A stretch of 64,000 bases of DNA, from NCBI GenBank assembly GCA_934273635.1, contig CAKQSV010000005.1, forward strand, positions 31,309 through 95,308, in the 5' to 3' direction. Both the position numbers and the translations under genes were made by a program. Positions within the stretch are counted from its first letter, which is position 1, and every line of letters begins with the position of its first letter. The notes below the pieces were generated by a model that saw only the letters and a list, made by a program, of their open reading frames with translations, was not told where the DNA came from and made no database searches. This stretch comes from an uncultured Alphaproteobacteria bacterium. Lineage in GTDB: Bacteria > Pseudomonadota > Alphaproteobacteria > RF32 > CAG-239. Shown here piece by piece: positions 42,936 to 51,452 of the stretch.

Positions 42936-43447
42936 CTCCTTGCGTGAGCAAGGAGAGGAATTGCACTTTCGCAATCTTCTGATACAATGAACAAATGGAA
43001 TATAGAAAACAAAGTAATTGCGTTTATCACTGTTGTTATCATATAGTGTTAACGCCCAAATACCGTCGAAAGATATTCGTTTCGGGAACATATGATTTTT
43101 TTAAGAAAAAAGTAAAGGAAGTTACGCGACACTACCCAGAGCTAGAGGTGTTGGAAATGAACCATGACCGAGATCATGTTTATATACTTTTATCAATTCC
43201 CCCAAAGATGAGCGTGGGTAGTGTCGTTCAAATAATTAAAAGTAATACGGGAAACAGCATGAAGAAAAAATTCGATTTTCTTAAAAAAATCTATCAAGGA
43301 AACGACGGTATTTGGTCTGATGGATACTTTGTATCTACAACAGGGATAAACGAGAGCATTATTAGTCACTATATCCAATATCAAGGGAAAGAAGATTGCG
43401 GACAAGCGCAGCTTGCACTGTAAGACGCCACCTGCGTAAGCTGGTGG
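42936..43447 (+). mobile_element. IS200-like insertion element
   Basis: Left subterminal hairpin CTCCTTGC-GTGA-GCAAGGAG (42936-42955) and right hairpin CCACCTGC-GTAA-GCTGGTGG with one T-T mismatch (43428-43447) flank a single Y1 transposase gene. No tnpB is present. Imperfect subterminal hairpins are the ends recognised by HUH transposases of this family. Exact cleavage points are not defined. Confidence 0.75.
42995..43423 (+). CDS. tnpA: IS200/IS605-family Y1 transposase
   Basis: A 142-residue transposase of usual length. Blocks YHIVLTPKYRRKIF, LEMNHDRDHVYILLSIPPKMSV, and WSDGYFVSTTGINESIISHYIQYQ are typical. Tyr126 fits the catalytic tyrosine. The metal-binding HUH motif reads His61-Val-Tyr63, so the second histidine is a tyrosine. 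This may mean loss of activity or a variant; alignment is needed to tell. Confidence 0.85.
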   Translation: MEYRKQSNCVYHCCYHIVLTPKYRRKIFVSGTYDFFKKKVKEVTRHYPELEVLEMNHDRDHVYILLSIPPKMSVGSVVQIIKSNTGNSMKKKFDFLKKIYQGNDGIWSDGYFVSTTGINESIISHYIQYQGKEDCGQAQLAL

Positions 43448-43602
43448 TAGTTCACTCTAAAAATATAGCAAAATCATTAAGTTAAGCAACAACACCTGCA
43501 CTCTGTCTCACAATGACAATAGAGAACTCTTCCTTAAATTTTTAGGGAAGACGGATTTCTTAAGAGGACAGAAGCCAACAGCGAACATAGAAACCTTACC
43601 CC

Positions 43603-43759
43603 GCCTCTCTAAATTTTTAGAGAGGCAAGATTGCTCAGTAAATGCGACAGCATTTGCGCTTAGCAATCTGGTGAGTTTAAAATCATGTTTGGATTTTTAA
43701 TTAAAAGTCCTTCCCTTACTATAAACTCACCCTAACCCTCTCTAATAATTTAGAGAGGG
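43603..43759. mobile_element. MITE-like palindromic element, copy 2
   Basis: 157 bases bounded by GCCTCTCTAA..TTAGAGAGGC (43603-43626) and CCCTCTCTAA..TTTAGAGAGGG (43736-43759), inverted relative to copy 1. The internal AGATTGCT/AGCAATCT and GTGAGTTTA/TAAACTCAC arms are also present. A degenerate relative (CCTTAAATTTTTAGGGAAG) lies near 43532-43556. Confidence 0.75.
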
Positions 43760-43780
43760 AATAAGTTGATTCCTCTACAC

Positions 43781-43820
43781 TTGGATTGCTTCGCCCGCAT
43801 TTCGCGGCCTCACAATGACA
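43781..43820. repeat. REP-like repeat, inverted
   Basis: TTGGATTGCTTCGCCCGC...GCGGCCTCACAATGACA, directly beside MITE copy 2, the same neighbour relation as at 18854-19073. Confidence 0.65.
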
Positions 43821-43863
43821 AAAATAGAAGATCGCAATAACGCACGAAAGAAAAAAAACACCC

Positions 43864-44607
43864 CTAGCCTTTTTGTCTTTTAGCCATAATATTCTTTTGC
43901 ACAGCCAGAGCCACCGTCGAAACTTCTGCTTTCTGCGCCGCATTAACCTCATGAGCAGACGCATGTCCTGCCGATTGCTGTGCTCCTTGCGCCTTTCCTT
44001 CTGGTTCTAATCCCCGCAAACCCGGCAACCGATTAACGGCATTTCTGTTCTTTACATCCTCCCGCGCACGTTGCATAACCGCTTGCGGTCTCTCTGCCTT
44101 CGTAGCCGTCCCGACAACACGATTATTTTGCACCACCACGCCCCACTCTTTGTCCGTATCCAGAATATATCCCAACTGCCGAACATTTTTCATCAGCCCT
44201 GGGGAAAAAGATTTTGGCAAACCAAATAATCTGCTTCGCCAACTCCTTTTAGGACCATAGTGCGCCGCGATTGCGTTCACCACAGAAGCTGACTGCTGCG
44301 ACCGGATATAACTCGGATGCGTATAAAACAACGCAATGTCAACGAACCCCTTAGCCAAAGACTTAGCCCCGTTTTTTGCCGTGCGTTTAAATCTGTGCCA
44401 CAAGCTGCCGCCGCGGCTGATATCGGGCTTAACCGCATCAATAATGCGTCCCCACCGCGGATGCGATTTCTTAAAATTCAGCTCGCTGATTTTCATATCA
44501 ATAGCCGACAGCGCCACCAAAGACGCATCACTCAATTCTCCGCCTTTGGGTAAAAAATTCTTGCGTTGCGCCTCAAGTTTTTGCAATTTGCTCTCTATAT
44601 CGCACAT
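43864..44607 (-). CDS. Hypothetical protein
   Basis: A 247-residue basic protein. An N-terminal coiled coil (residues 1-50) is followed by a Lys/Arg/Trp-rich middle and a low-complexity C-terminus rich in Ala, Gln and Glu. No signal peptide, no recognised motif. AGAGG precedes the start. It is downstream of pepA's neighbours in the opposite arm of the repeat cluster. Confidence 0.55.
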   Translation of the reverse strand: MCDIESKLQKLEAQRKNFLPKGGELSDASLVALSAIDMKISELNFKKSHPRWGRIIDAVKPDISRGGSLWHRFKRTAKNGAKSLAKGFVDIALFYTHPSYIRSQQSASVVNAIAAHYGPKRSWRSRLFGLPKSFSPGLMKNVRQLGYILDTDKEWGVVVQNNRVVGTATKAERPQAVMQRAREDVKNRNAVNRLPGLRGLEPEGKAQGAQQSAGHASAHEVNAAQKAEVSTVALAVQKNIMAKRQKG

Positions 44608-44677
44608 AAATCCTCTCCCAAATCTTTAGTATTATTACACCTATAATGCCACTAAGGGATTTTTTTGTCAATTACAT

Positions 44678-46105
44678 CTACTTGAGCAGACTTGAGATAA
44701 AGTCATGCAGCAACATCACGCCAAAACCGGTGCTGACTTTTGTTTTTTCGTCGCACTCGCAGCCGGCAATATCCAAATGTGCCCACTTGACCGACTTGTG
44801 CACGAACCTTTGCAAAAACGCCGCCGCAGTCGCTGTTCCGGCCATCCCGCGCTTGCCGATATTTTGCATATCAGCCACCGGCGAGTTCAACCATTTGTCA
44901 TATTCCTTATTCATCGGCAGCTGCCACAAATTTTCATCCACGTTTTTGCCCGACATAATCAGCTTTTGAATCAACTTGTCATCATTACCGAGCACCGCGG
45001 CATACAATCCGCCGAACACCACTTGCGACGCGCCGGTCAGCGTGGCAATGTCAATCAATGTCTTGACCTTATATTTTTTCTGAATATACCACAGCGAGTC
45101 CGCCAAAGCCAAACGCCCTTCTGCATCGGTATTTAACACTTCCACCGTCTGCCCCGACATTGAAGTTAAAATATCGTCCACTTTATAGGCATTGGCCGAG
45201 GGCATATTTTCCACCAAAGACACCACAGCCACCAAATTGAGCGGTAATTTTTGCAGCGCCTCCGCTTTAAGAACCGAAACCACATCAGCTGCGCCGGACA
45301 TATCCTGCTTCATAGAGCGCATTTGAGTTGCATTTTTCAACGACAACCCGCCACTGTCATAAATCACGCCTTTTCCGACCAAACCGCAGTCAAAATCTTC
45401 TTTTTTGGGGTTTCCGCGCCATTGCAAAACCACGGTATAAGGCGGATTAACCGAGCCTTGCGCCACCGCCAAAGCCAATCCGAAGTTTTCACGTTTCATC
45501 GCCTCGGCGTCCAACACTTCAACATCCAAATTCAGATAGTTTAGCCGCTCCATATCTTTCACAAACTCATACGGTGTCAAGCGGTTAGCCGGCTCATTCC
45601 CCAAATCGCGCGCATAACGCACCGCATTGGTGATTGCCGTCACTTTCTCCATATCCGGCGTTTTGAAACCATCCAGATTAACCGTCTCCAAACGGTCAAA
45701 ATCCTCAGGCTTTTTCTTGGTGCAATACTTATCAAAACTATAATTGGCGTTTTCCATACCAATCGCCAACTTTTCGGAAAAATCAGCGTCAAACACTTTT
45801 GCGCCGACCACTTCAATATTCATATATTTTTTCACCGTGGCATACAAAATTTTGCCCAGTTTCAACGCCGAAACTTCACCGCACACCAAAACCACATAAG
45901 GCACACCGCCGATATGCGTTTTCAAACAAGCTCCGCCTTCGCCCTTAAAATTTTCGTTTTCCGCCGTGGTCAAAAGCTCTTCAACCACATTTTTTCCGAG
46001 TTTTTTAACGAGTCGCTCGTTATCCAGATTCTTAAATGCGTCTAACAACACAACCTTTGCGGCACAATTCTCATTTTTTACAGCCTCAAACTTAAAATCA
46101 AGCAT
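44678..46105 (-). CDS. pepA: Leucyl aminopeptidase, M17 family
   Basis: A 475-residue cytosolic zinc/manganese aminopeptidase. The signature NTDAEGRLALAD is intact, the metal-binding K-x4-D of VGKGVIYDSGGLSLK is seen, and the N-terminal domain is of normal length. I set the start at 46105: the ATG at 46120 lies at the ribosome site GAGAGG itself. Involved in peptide turnover. Confidence 0.93.
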   Translation of the reverse strand: MLDFKFEAVKNENCAAKVVLLDAFKNLDNERLVKKLGKNVVEELLTTAENENFKGEGGACLKTHIGGVPYVVLVCGEVSALKLGKILYATVKKYMNIEVVGAKVFDADFSEKLAIGMENANYSFDKYCTKKKPEDFDRLETVNLDGFKTPDMEKVTAITNAVRYARDLGNEPANRLTPYEFVKDMERLNYLNLDVEVLDAEAMKRENFGLALAVAQGSVNPPYTVVLQWRGNPKKEDFDCGLVGKGVIYDSGGLSLKNATQMRSMKQDMSGAADVVSVLKAEALQKLPLNLVAVVSLVENMPSANAYKVDDILTSMSGQTVEVLNTDAEGRLALADSLWYIQKKYKVKTLIDIATLTGASQVVFGGLYAAVLGNDDKLIQKLIMSGKNVDENLWQLPMNKEYDKWLNSPVADMQNIGKRGMAGTATAAAFLQRFVHKSVKWAHLDIAGCECDEKTKVSTGFGVMLLHDFISSLLK

Positions 46106-46244
46106 ATTTTCCTCTCCCAAAATCTATTTTTTATAAATAATACTAAACAAAAGATAATAAACCCCTAATTTAAACTGGATTTTTTATGATATAAGGATTA
46201 TATTTAGACAAATTTCGTCCAACCAAGAAAGCGGATAAACAAAC

Positions 46245-49127
46245 ATGGCATCCGGCAACCGCAATAAGAGCATAAAACATTCTCCGGACTTGTTTTCTGA
46301 TGACGCACAAACCGCATCGGAACAAATTTTGGCGGCGCTTGAGTTGGAGCAACAACAAAAAAACACCATTTCCGACTTTTCGCAAATTCCACAGACTCTG
46401 CCGCAACCAACCGCCGACTTTCCGGAAGAAGACACCCGCAGCGCCGAACAGCAAGTTGATTTTTTACTCGATAAGTATTACAACGGCGACCGTGATGTTG
46501 ACATCAAACACCGCTATGACAACAAAAGCGTTTACAAACAGCAGTTGATTGAGCTTTTACAGCAATACGGCATAAAATACGTTGAGCAATACCACTATCC
46601 TCTGGGTAAAGATGAAAAACACCTTATCCGTATGGATTTTTACGGCACCATCAACCACCCACAGCACAGCAAATTATCCCAGTCATACCGCGAATACCTC
46701 AAATACGGCAAAAACATCACCGCCGAATCAAAATTTAACAACACCGTCTCCGCCTACCCGCTGAGCAGTTATGACTTATCAACCTCACCGAGTTGGGCGC
46801 TGTTCCGCCTGTTTCCGCGCTTTCAAAAACTTGAAAGACGGCTGACCAAAACTTTGCAGGCCATGCAGATTCCGCCACAACAACTGGCAGAAATGAGTGT
46901 TTACGACTTCTCCGATGCACTCTACCGCGCCCATCGCAAAACCGAAGACAGCTCCGACGCGCACTTGTTTTTGGGTGCCCGTCAGGCGTTTGTAAAAGAC
47001 TTGTTCCTTAAAAACGAAAAATGGCTGCGCGCCTACCTCACCCGCAAAAACGTTCACCCCCGCTACATCAATGCCCTGATAAAAGCCGCCAAAGGCCGCG
47101 GCATTACCGGCAATATCAATATTTCGTCCGACGCCAACACCTATATGTGCGAATATGCAGTCTCGCATAGCAACGATTTTCAAAAGTTCATCAATTCGAG
47201 CATAAAATCAGACAATTACGCCGCCGACATCAAGCAACAGATTCAAGATGATGCCTACAATTTACAAGGTTCGACACTGGCGTTTTTGCAAAACAACCGC
47301 CAAAATTTTGAAAACTTTATCCGCAAGCAGCTGTCCGAAAATTGCTATGCCGACACTGTTTTGCAGCAGTTCAACCGCACCACGCCGCCTTATGTTATCA
47401 ACGACATCAAAGCCTTTGTGACCGCCGAACCGGAACTGTTCAAACAATTTTTGGCGCAAAAATACCTCAATGCCGACAGCCTTTATGGTCAAATCACCCA
47501 TAACACCACCTCGCTCACCCCAAAACAGCAAAAAATTCTCACTGCCTTTGCCGAACAACATCAGGACAGCTTTTTCGTCTCGCTCTTAGACAACAGCCGC
47601 AGCCCCGACTACGCGCGTTTTGCCATTGCCTCGCTCTCACCCGTGCCGGTGCTCAATGACTATGCCAAAGACACCGTGCGCGCGTTTATCATAGACAACG
47701 AGCGCCTGTTCAGCCGTCAGGTTTCTGCCAAAACTTTCAACCAAATCAAAGCCCACGGCATCTCCGATGAAAACTTGCTTGATATTGTGCCTTTCATCCA
47801 AAAGAACGGCAACAAATTTAAAACTCATTTCAAAAACAATAACATCCTGACTTTTGATGAACTGCAAAATGAACTTTCCGAAGCCTTTTCTTCTGAACTT
47901 GAGACCACTTCTCTGTCGGTGGAAAACCAAAAGTTCTATAAAAACTTTGCTCTAGGCAATGAAGATTTGTTCAAAAACTGGTACATCCGTTTCCACACGC
48001 AGGAATACCGCCGCAACGCGGCCAAAACTTATAGCACCATCGCCAACAGCGGGATTAATGCCGACAACGAGGATGTTTGCGGCGAGTTCATCAAAGAGCG
48101 TATGGGCAACTTTGTAGAGTTTATTGAAAACAAAAACCTTGATATGGCGCAAACCATGCGCGCCATCCACAACGGTAACCTCAGCAACAACCCCGAACTA
48201 GCACAAGTTTCGCATGATTTTATTGTCAAATACAATTCCGCTTTCAAAAATTACCTGTTGCAAAAACGCTTGAAAGATAAAGAAAAGAACTTTGAAATTA
48301 CTATCAAAAAAATCAAATCACAGGGGATGACGCAGCAAAGCGCCAGCCTGATTCACAAGTTTATCATTGACAATCAGGCGCTGTTTTTACAGTCCATAGA
48401 ACAAGGCAAACAACTCAACAACCAAACCCAGAAGATTTATTCCCGTATTTGCGGCAACCGTGGCACTGTCAACGACAAAAGCATTCTCAAAGCCTTTCTT
48501 AATGCCAACATTTATGACTATTTGGTCTTTCAGCAGGATGACGCCCAACGTCAGCCCTACACTCAAAACATTATCAACAACATTAAACAGATGAAAATCG
48601 GCTCGGTCGAGCACCACTGGCTCAGAACCTTTACCGTTGCCAACAAAGACAACTTCTTAAAATATATGGAATCTCAGAGCGAAACCGAGGCCTCGTGCAG
48701 TGAAGACATCTTCAACAACATCAAGTTTGAAAAAGGCAATATGAAGATCAAATTTGACGACGGTTATGTCTTGTCCATGAACCTGACTGTGCACCATCGC
48801 CGCGCCGTCAAAGACCGCGGCGACAAAACCAGTTCGCTCGAAAGCATTGCCGAGACCAACTCTTTTGCCAACCTCTGTCTGGTTGTTGAGACATGGCACC
48901 GTATTTTACACGCGCTCGATGGTGTTGAACCGGTTGAAGACAAAGAGCGGATTGTCTCCCGACTTGTGCCTATGGCGCCCAACCTTGTCTTTTACGGTGG
49001 CGAAAACCCCGAAGACCAGCTGAGTTATGACTACGCCCATGATGAACGCACCCAAAAACAAACCCAAAAGATTCAAAACGAGATTGAAATTATCAGAAAG
49101 AACAAATTTTATGAAAATTATAGATAA
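46245..49127 (+). CDS. Large repeat protein with C-terminal HNH-like motif, candidate toxin
   Basis: A 960-residue protein without signal peptide. The N-terminal 240 residues are unrecognised, with a short disordered start. Residues about 302-830 hold twelve units of roughly 45 residues with core (K/R/H)-x-F-(I/V/L)-x-x-N-x-x-x-F-x-x-(F/Y). After them, HH850-851, N876, H885 and H889 (LTVHHRRAVKD, NLCLVVETWHRILH) fit an HNH nuclease layout, with 9 residues between Asn and His. The last 60 residues are charged. The next gene overlaps its end and looks like a SUKH immunity protein. The nuclease and toxin roles are inference; a structural protein is an alternative. Confidence 0.6.
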   Translation: MASGNRNKSIKHSPDLFSDDAQTASEQILAALELEQQQKNTISDFSQIPQTLPQPTADFPEEDTRSAEQQVDFLLDKYYNGDRDVDIKHRYDNKSVYKQQLIELLQQYGIKYVEQYHYPLGKDEKHLIRMDFYGTINHPQHSKLSQSYREYLKYGKNITAESKFNNTVSAYPLSSYDLSTSPSWALFRLFPRFQKLERRLTKTLQAMQIPPQQLAEMSVYDFSDALYRAHRKTEDSSDAHLFLGARQAFVKDLFLKNEKWLRAYLTRKNVHPRYINALIKAAKGRGITGNINISSDANTYMCEYAVSHSNDFQKFINSSIKSDNYAADIKQQIQDDAYNLQGSTLAFLQNNRQNFENFIRKQLSENCYADTVLQQFNRTTPPYVINDIKAFVTAEPELFKQFLAQKYLNADSLYGQITHNTTSLTPKQQKILTAFAEQHQDSFFVSLLDNSRSPDYARFAIASLSPVPVLNDYAKDTVRAFIIDNERLFSRQVSAKTFNQIKAHGISDENLLDIVPFIQKNGNKFKTHFKNNNILTFDELQNELSEAFSSELETTSLSVENQKFYKNFALGNEDLFKNWYIRFHTQEYRRNAAKTYSTIANSGINADNEDVCGEFIKERMGNFVEFIENKNLDMAQTMRAIHNGNLSNNPELAQVSHDFIVKYNSAFKNYLLQKRLKDKEKNFEITIKKIKSQGMTQQSASLIHKFIIDNQALFLQSIEQGKQLNNQTQKIYSRICGNRGTVNDKSILKAFLNANIYDYLVFQQDDAQRQPYTQNIINNIKQMKIGSVEHHWLRTFTVANKDNFLKYMESQSETEASCSEDIFNNIKFEKGNMKIKFDDGYVLSMNLTVHHRRAVKDRGDKTSSLESIAETNSFANLCLVVETWHRILHALDGVEPVEDKERIVSRLVPMAPNLVFYGGENPEDQLSYDYAHDERTQKQTQKIQNEIEIIRKNKFYENYR

Positions 49128-49518
49128 TTTACAAAAAGTTAAAAAACCAAATTCAACAATAACTTCAATTTCAGTTATTGCCCTGCAACAGTTTTTAAGG
49201 CAAAATCACTTTGGCGCCCTACCGGCAGAATTTATCGAATTTTTGCACTTTTACAACTGCATCGGACACGACGGCGGCGCCATTTGTGGTATATTAGACA
49301 ATAAAAATATCAACGATATTTCAACACTTAACATATCAATTATTCACCCATTACATCAAGATTTAGTCTTTTTAGGATATGACGATTTTGACCTATTGGC
49401 TTATAATCAAAAGCACAATGTCTACCAAATCATTGACAAAGACGACTTTGAAGTGCTAGAAGAATATACAGATTTTTCAAGTGCCGCACAATATATTTTG
49501 AAGATAGAATATGACTGA
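49111..49518 (+). CDS. SUKH (SMI1/KNR4)-like protein, candidate immunity protein
   Basis: A 135-residue acidic protein. Its layout fits the SUKH superfamily: an N-terminal helix, LPAEFIEFLHFYNCIGHDGG (usual LPxxYxxFLxxxNG), LVFLGYDDFDLLAYNQKHNVYQI, and FEVLEEYTDFSSAAQYIL. SUKH proteins are immunity partners of nuclease toxins. I set the start at 49111, inside the end of the 46245 gene (17-base overlap), which couples their expression. The stop overlaps tsaC. Confidence 0.65.
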   Translation: MKIIDNLQKVKKPNSTITSISVIALQQFLRQNHFGALPAEFIEFLHFYNCIGHDGGAICGILDNKNINDISTLNISIIHPLHQDLVFLGYDDFDLLAYNQKHNVYQIIDKDDFEVLEEYTDFSSAAQYILKIEYD

Positions 49519-50458
49519 AATTTATGAGCCGACCAAGGCAAACATTGAACACGCCGCCGCCTTTATCAAAAGTGGCAAACTGGTTTCTTTTCCGACCGAA
49601 ACGGTTTACGGACTGGGAGCAAACGTTTATGACGCCCGCGCTGTCGCCGCAATATTTGAGGCTAAGGAGCGCCCGCATTTTGACCCGCTGATTTCTCACA
49701 TTGCGGATATTGACTTTTTGCCCGAATACGCCCAAACCGATGAGCGGGTTATGGCTTTAGCGCACCGTTTTTGCCCCGGTCCGCTCACGTTTATTCTGCG
49801 CCGCAAAGACACCAATCCGTCCATAGATTTGGCTTGTTCCGGACTAAATAAAATCGCGGTGCGCATGCCTAATCACCCTATTGCTCTGGCGCTCATAAAA
49901 GCCTCCGGCGTGCCGATTGTCGCTCCCTCTGCCAACAAATTTAAGTCAATCAGCCCCACCACCGCGCAACACGTTTATGACAGCTTGAACGACCGCGTTG
50001 ATATAATTCTTGACGGCGGCGCCTGTCAGGTGGGGGTTGAATCAACCATTATCGACGTCACAGACAAGCAAATTGTCTTGCTCCGCGCCGGTGGCACCGC
50101 TCTTGAGGACATTGAAGATTTCTTAGGTGAAAAAGTGCTGATTTCCGACGGCGACCCCAACAAACCGAGCGCCCCCGGACAACTTCTGAAGCACTATGCC
50201 CCGAGCCACAGCCTGCGCATTAATGCCGAACACAAGCAGGACAACGAATTTTTAATCGGCTTCGGCGATGTGCCTGACGCCGACCTCAACCTCAGCCCAT
50301 CGGGCAACCTGTGCGAGGCGGCTGCCAACCTGTTTGCATTTATGCGTCTGGCCGATACGCTCTGCCACGACAAAACATTGGCCATCTCCCCTATTCCCGC
50401 CACCGGCTTAGGACTGGCGATTAACGACCGTATCAAACGCGCGTCCTACAAGGCTTAA
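49511..50458 (+). CDS. L-threonylcarbamoyladenylate synthase (TsaC/Sua5)
   Basis: A 315-residue enzyme that makes threonylcarbamoyl-AMP for t6A37 of tRNAs. YrdC domain residues 10-200: KLVSFPTETVYGLGANVYD, KERPHFDPLISHI, PGPLTFILRRK, PIVAPSANKF and the STIIDVT segment. The Sua5 C-terminal domain (SAPGQLLKHYAPSHSLRI to the end) is present, so it is the long form. Overlaps the immunity-like gene by 8 bases. Confidence 0.92.
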   Translation: MTEIYEPTKANIEHAAAFIKSGKLVSFPTETVYGLGANVYDARAVAAIFEAKERPHFDPLISHIADIDFLPEYAQTDERVMALAHRFCPGPLTFILRRKDTNPSIDLACSGLNKIAVRMPNHPIALALIKASGVPIVAPSANKFKSISPTTAQHVYDSLNDRVDIILDGGACQVGVESTIIDVTDKQIVLLRAGGTALEDIEDFLGEKVLISDGDPNKPSAPGQLLKHYAPSHSLRINAEHKQDNEFLIGFGDVPDADLNLSPSGNLCEAAANLFAFMRLADTLCHDKTLAISPIPATGLGLAINDRIKRASYKA

Positions 50459-50493
50459 GATATTTATCACCTATACTGACAACACAGTCCCCC

Positions 50494-50557
50494 ATCGCTC
50501 ATCATCGCGGGCAAAGCAAAGCAATCACCCCTCGCTCATCATCGCGAGCGCCAGTGG
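50494..50557. repeat. Two diverged REP-like copies
   Basis: CTCATCATCGCGGGCAAAGCAAAGCAATC and CTCATCATCGCGAGCGCCAGTGG side by side, in the gap after tsaC. Confidence 0.5.
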
Positions 50558-50584
50558 TAGTTAGAAAAAATCAATAGCATACAC

Positions 50585-50621
50585 ACACAAAAACAGTCTG
50601 AAAACTCACGTTTTCAGACTG
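50585..50621 (-). terminator. Intrinsic terminator of the 50693 gene
   Basis: A 13-base perfect stem (ACAGTCTGAAAAC with GTTTTCAGACTGT) followed by TTTTTG on the minus strand. Confidence 0.75.
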
Positions 50622-50692
50622 TCAACCACTTAAATTAAAAATGCACACATCCTCTCAAACATCGCTATGTCTGAGGAAAAAAAATTCCGAAA

Positions 50693-50857
50693 CTACTCGT
50701 CAACTTTGCCTTTGAGTACCTTGCGAGCCTGTTTTTTTGCACGCTTAGACTTGGCTGCCTCTTTGGCTTTATCCTGTTGATACGCTGACGGAGCCTTAGT
50801 TGTTGTGCCCTTTGTCTTCTTGACATTTTTACGGGCGTTTTGAGATTTGTTTGCCAT
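50693..50857 (-). CDS. Small highly basic protein, unknown
   Basis: A 54-residue protein with about 40 percent Lys plus Arg and Ala, resembling nucleic-acid-binding tails. It is shorter than many annotation cut-offs. Promoter-like TTGACA with TAAAAC lies upstream on the minus strand, then an A/T leader ending TTTTTTTAATT before ATG with no Shine-Dalgarno. AAG and CGT codons are used often. It has its own terminator. Confidence 0.6.
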   Translation of the reverse strand: MANKSQNARKNVKKTKGTTTKAPSAYQQDKAKEAAKSKRAKKQARKVLKGKVDE

Positions 50858-51032
50858 AATTAAAAAAATTTAAAATGTGAATAATAATTTATTAAAAATC
50901 AAAATATGGCGGTGTTTTAACACCTTTTTCACTTTTGTCAAGCCATAAAACATATTTTTTGTACATTTTGTGTTGATTTTGACCAAATTTTATGATATAT
51001 ATAGAACATAAATCAATTAAATATATATAATT

Positions 51033-51248
51033 ATGAATACAAATAAAATTATGGCCGCTTTTTTGGCATGTGTTAGTTTTTGGCTTATTGGAATCGTCAT
51101 CAACTCGATAATAATTCACGAACTTTTCAATACCGACCCGACACAACAAACCCTCTGGTCGCCAGCCGGTTTTGTTTATGCAATAATTGCCGGTGTCACA
51201 GGTATTTTGAGCCTGAAGATTTATAAAAAAATCTTAAAAGAAAACTAA
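51033..51248 (+). CDS. Small two-segment membrane protein
   Basis: A 71-residue protein with two hydrophobic segments (about residues 5-27 and 45-62) and a basic end (KIYKKILKEN). A promoter (TTGATT, 17 bases, TATATA) lies upstream and the leader is A/T only, ending ATATATAATT before ATG. It is divergent from the 50693 gene and has its own terminator. Function unknown. Confidence 0.6.
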   Translation: MNTNKIMAAFLACVSFWLIGIVINSIIIHELFNTDPTQQTLWSPAGFVYAIIAGVTGILSLKIYKKILKEN

Positions 51249-51260
51249 CCTTAACTTTCC

Positions 51261-51321
51261 GAACTCCGCTTTGCCTGACTTTTCTGTTATCAGAATCATC
51301 AGCTGCGGAGTTCTTTTTTTT
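51261..51321 (+). terminator. Intrinsic terminator of the 51033 gene
   Basis: GAACTCCGC (51261-51269) and GCGGAGTTC (51305-51313) with a 35-base loop, then T8. Confidence 0.7.
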
Positions 51322-51340
51322 CACATTACACCTCTTCGCA

Positions 51341-51371
51341 CGCCATCACGAGCAAACACCAAACAATCCGG
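51341..51371. repeat. Diverged REP-like copy
   Basis: CGCCATCACGAGC...AAACAATCCGG, between the terminators of the 51033 gene and clpX. Confidence 0.45.
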
Positions 51372-51394
51372 TTCACCTATAAAATTCCCATAAG

Positions 51395-51426
51395 AAAAGG
51401 CAAGAAAAAAACTTCTTGCCTTTTCA
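51395..51426 (-). terminator. Intrinsic terminator of clpX
   Basis: AAAAGGCAAGAA and TTCTTGCCTTTT around a short A-rich loop, just after the clpX stop. Confidence 0.75.
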
Positions 51427-51452
51427 GTTTGCTATCAATCAAATTACCAAAA

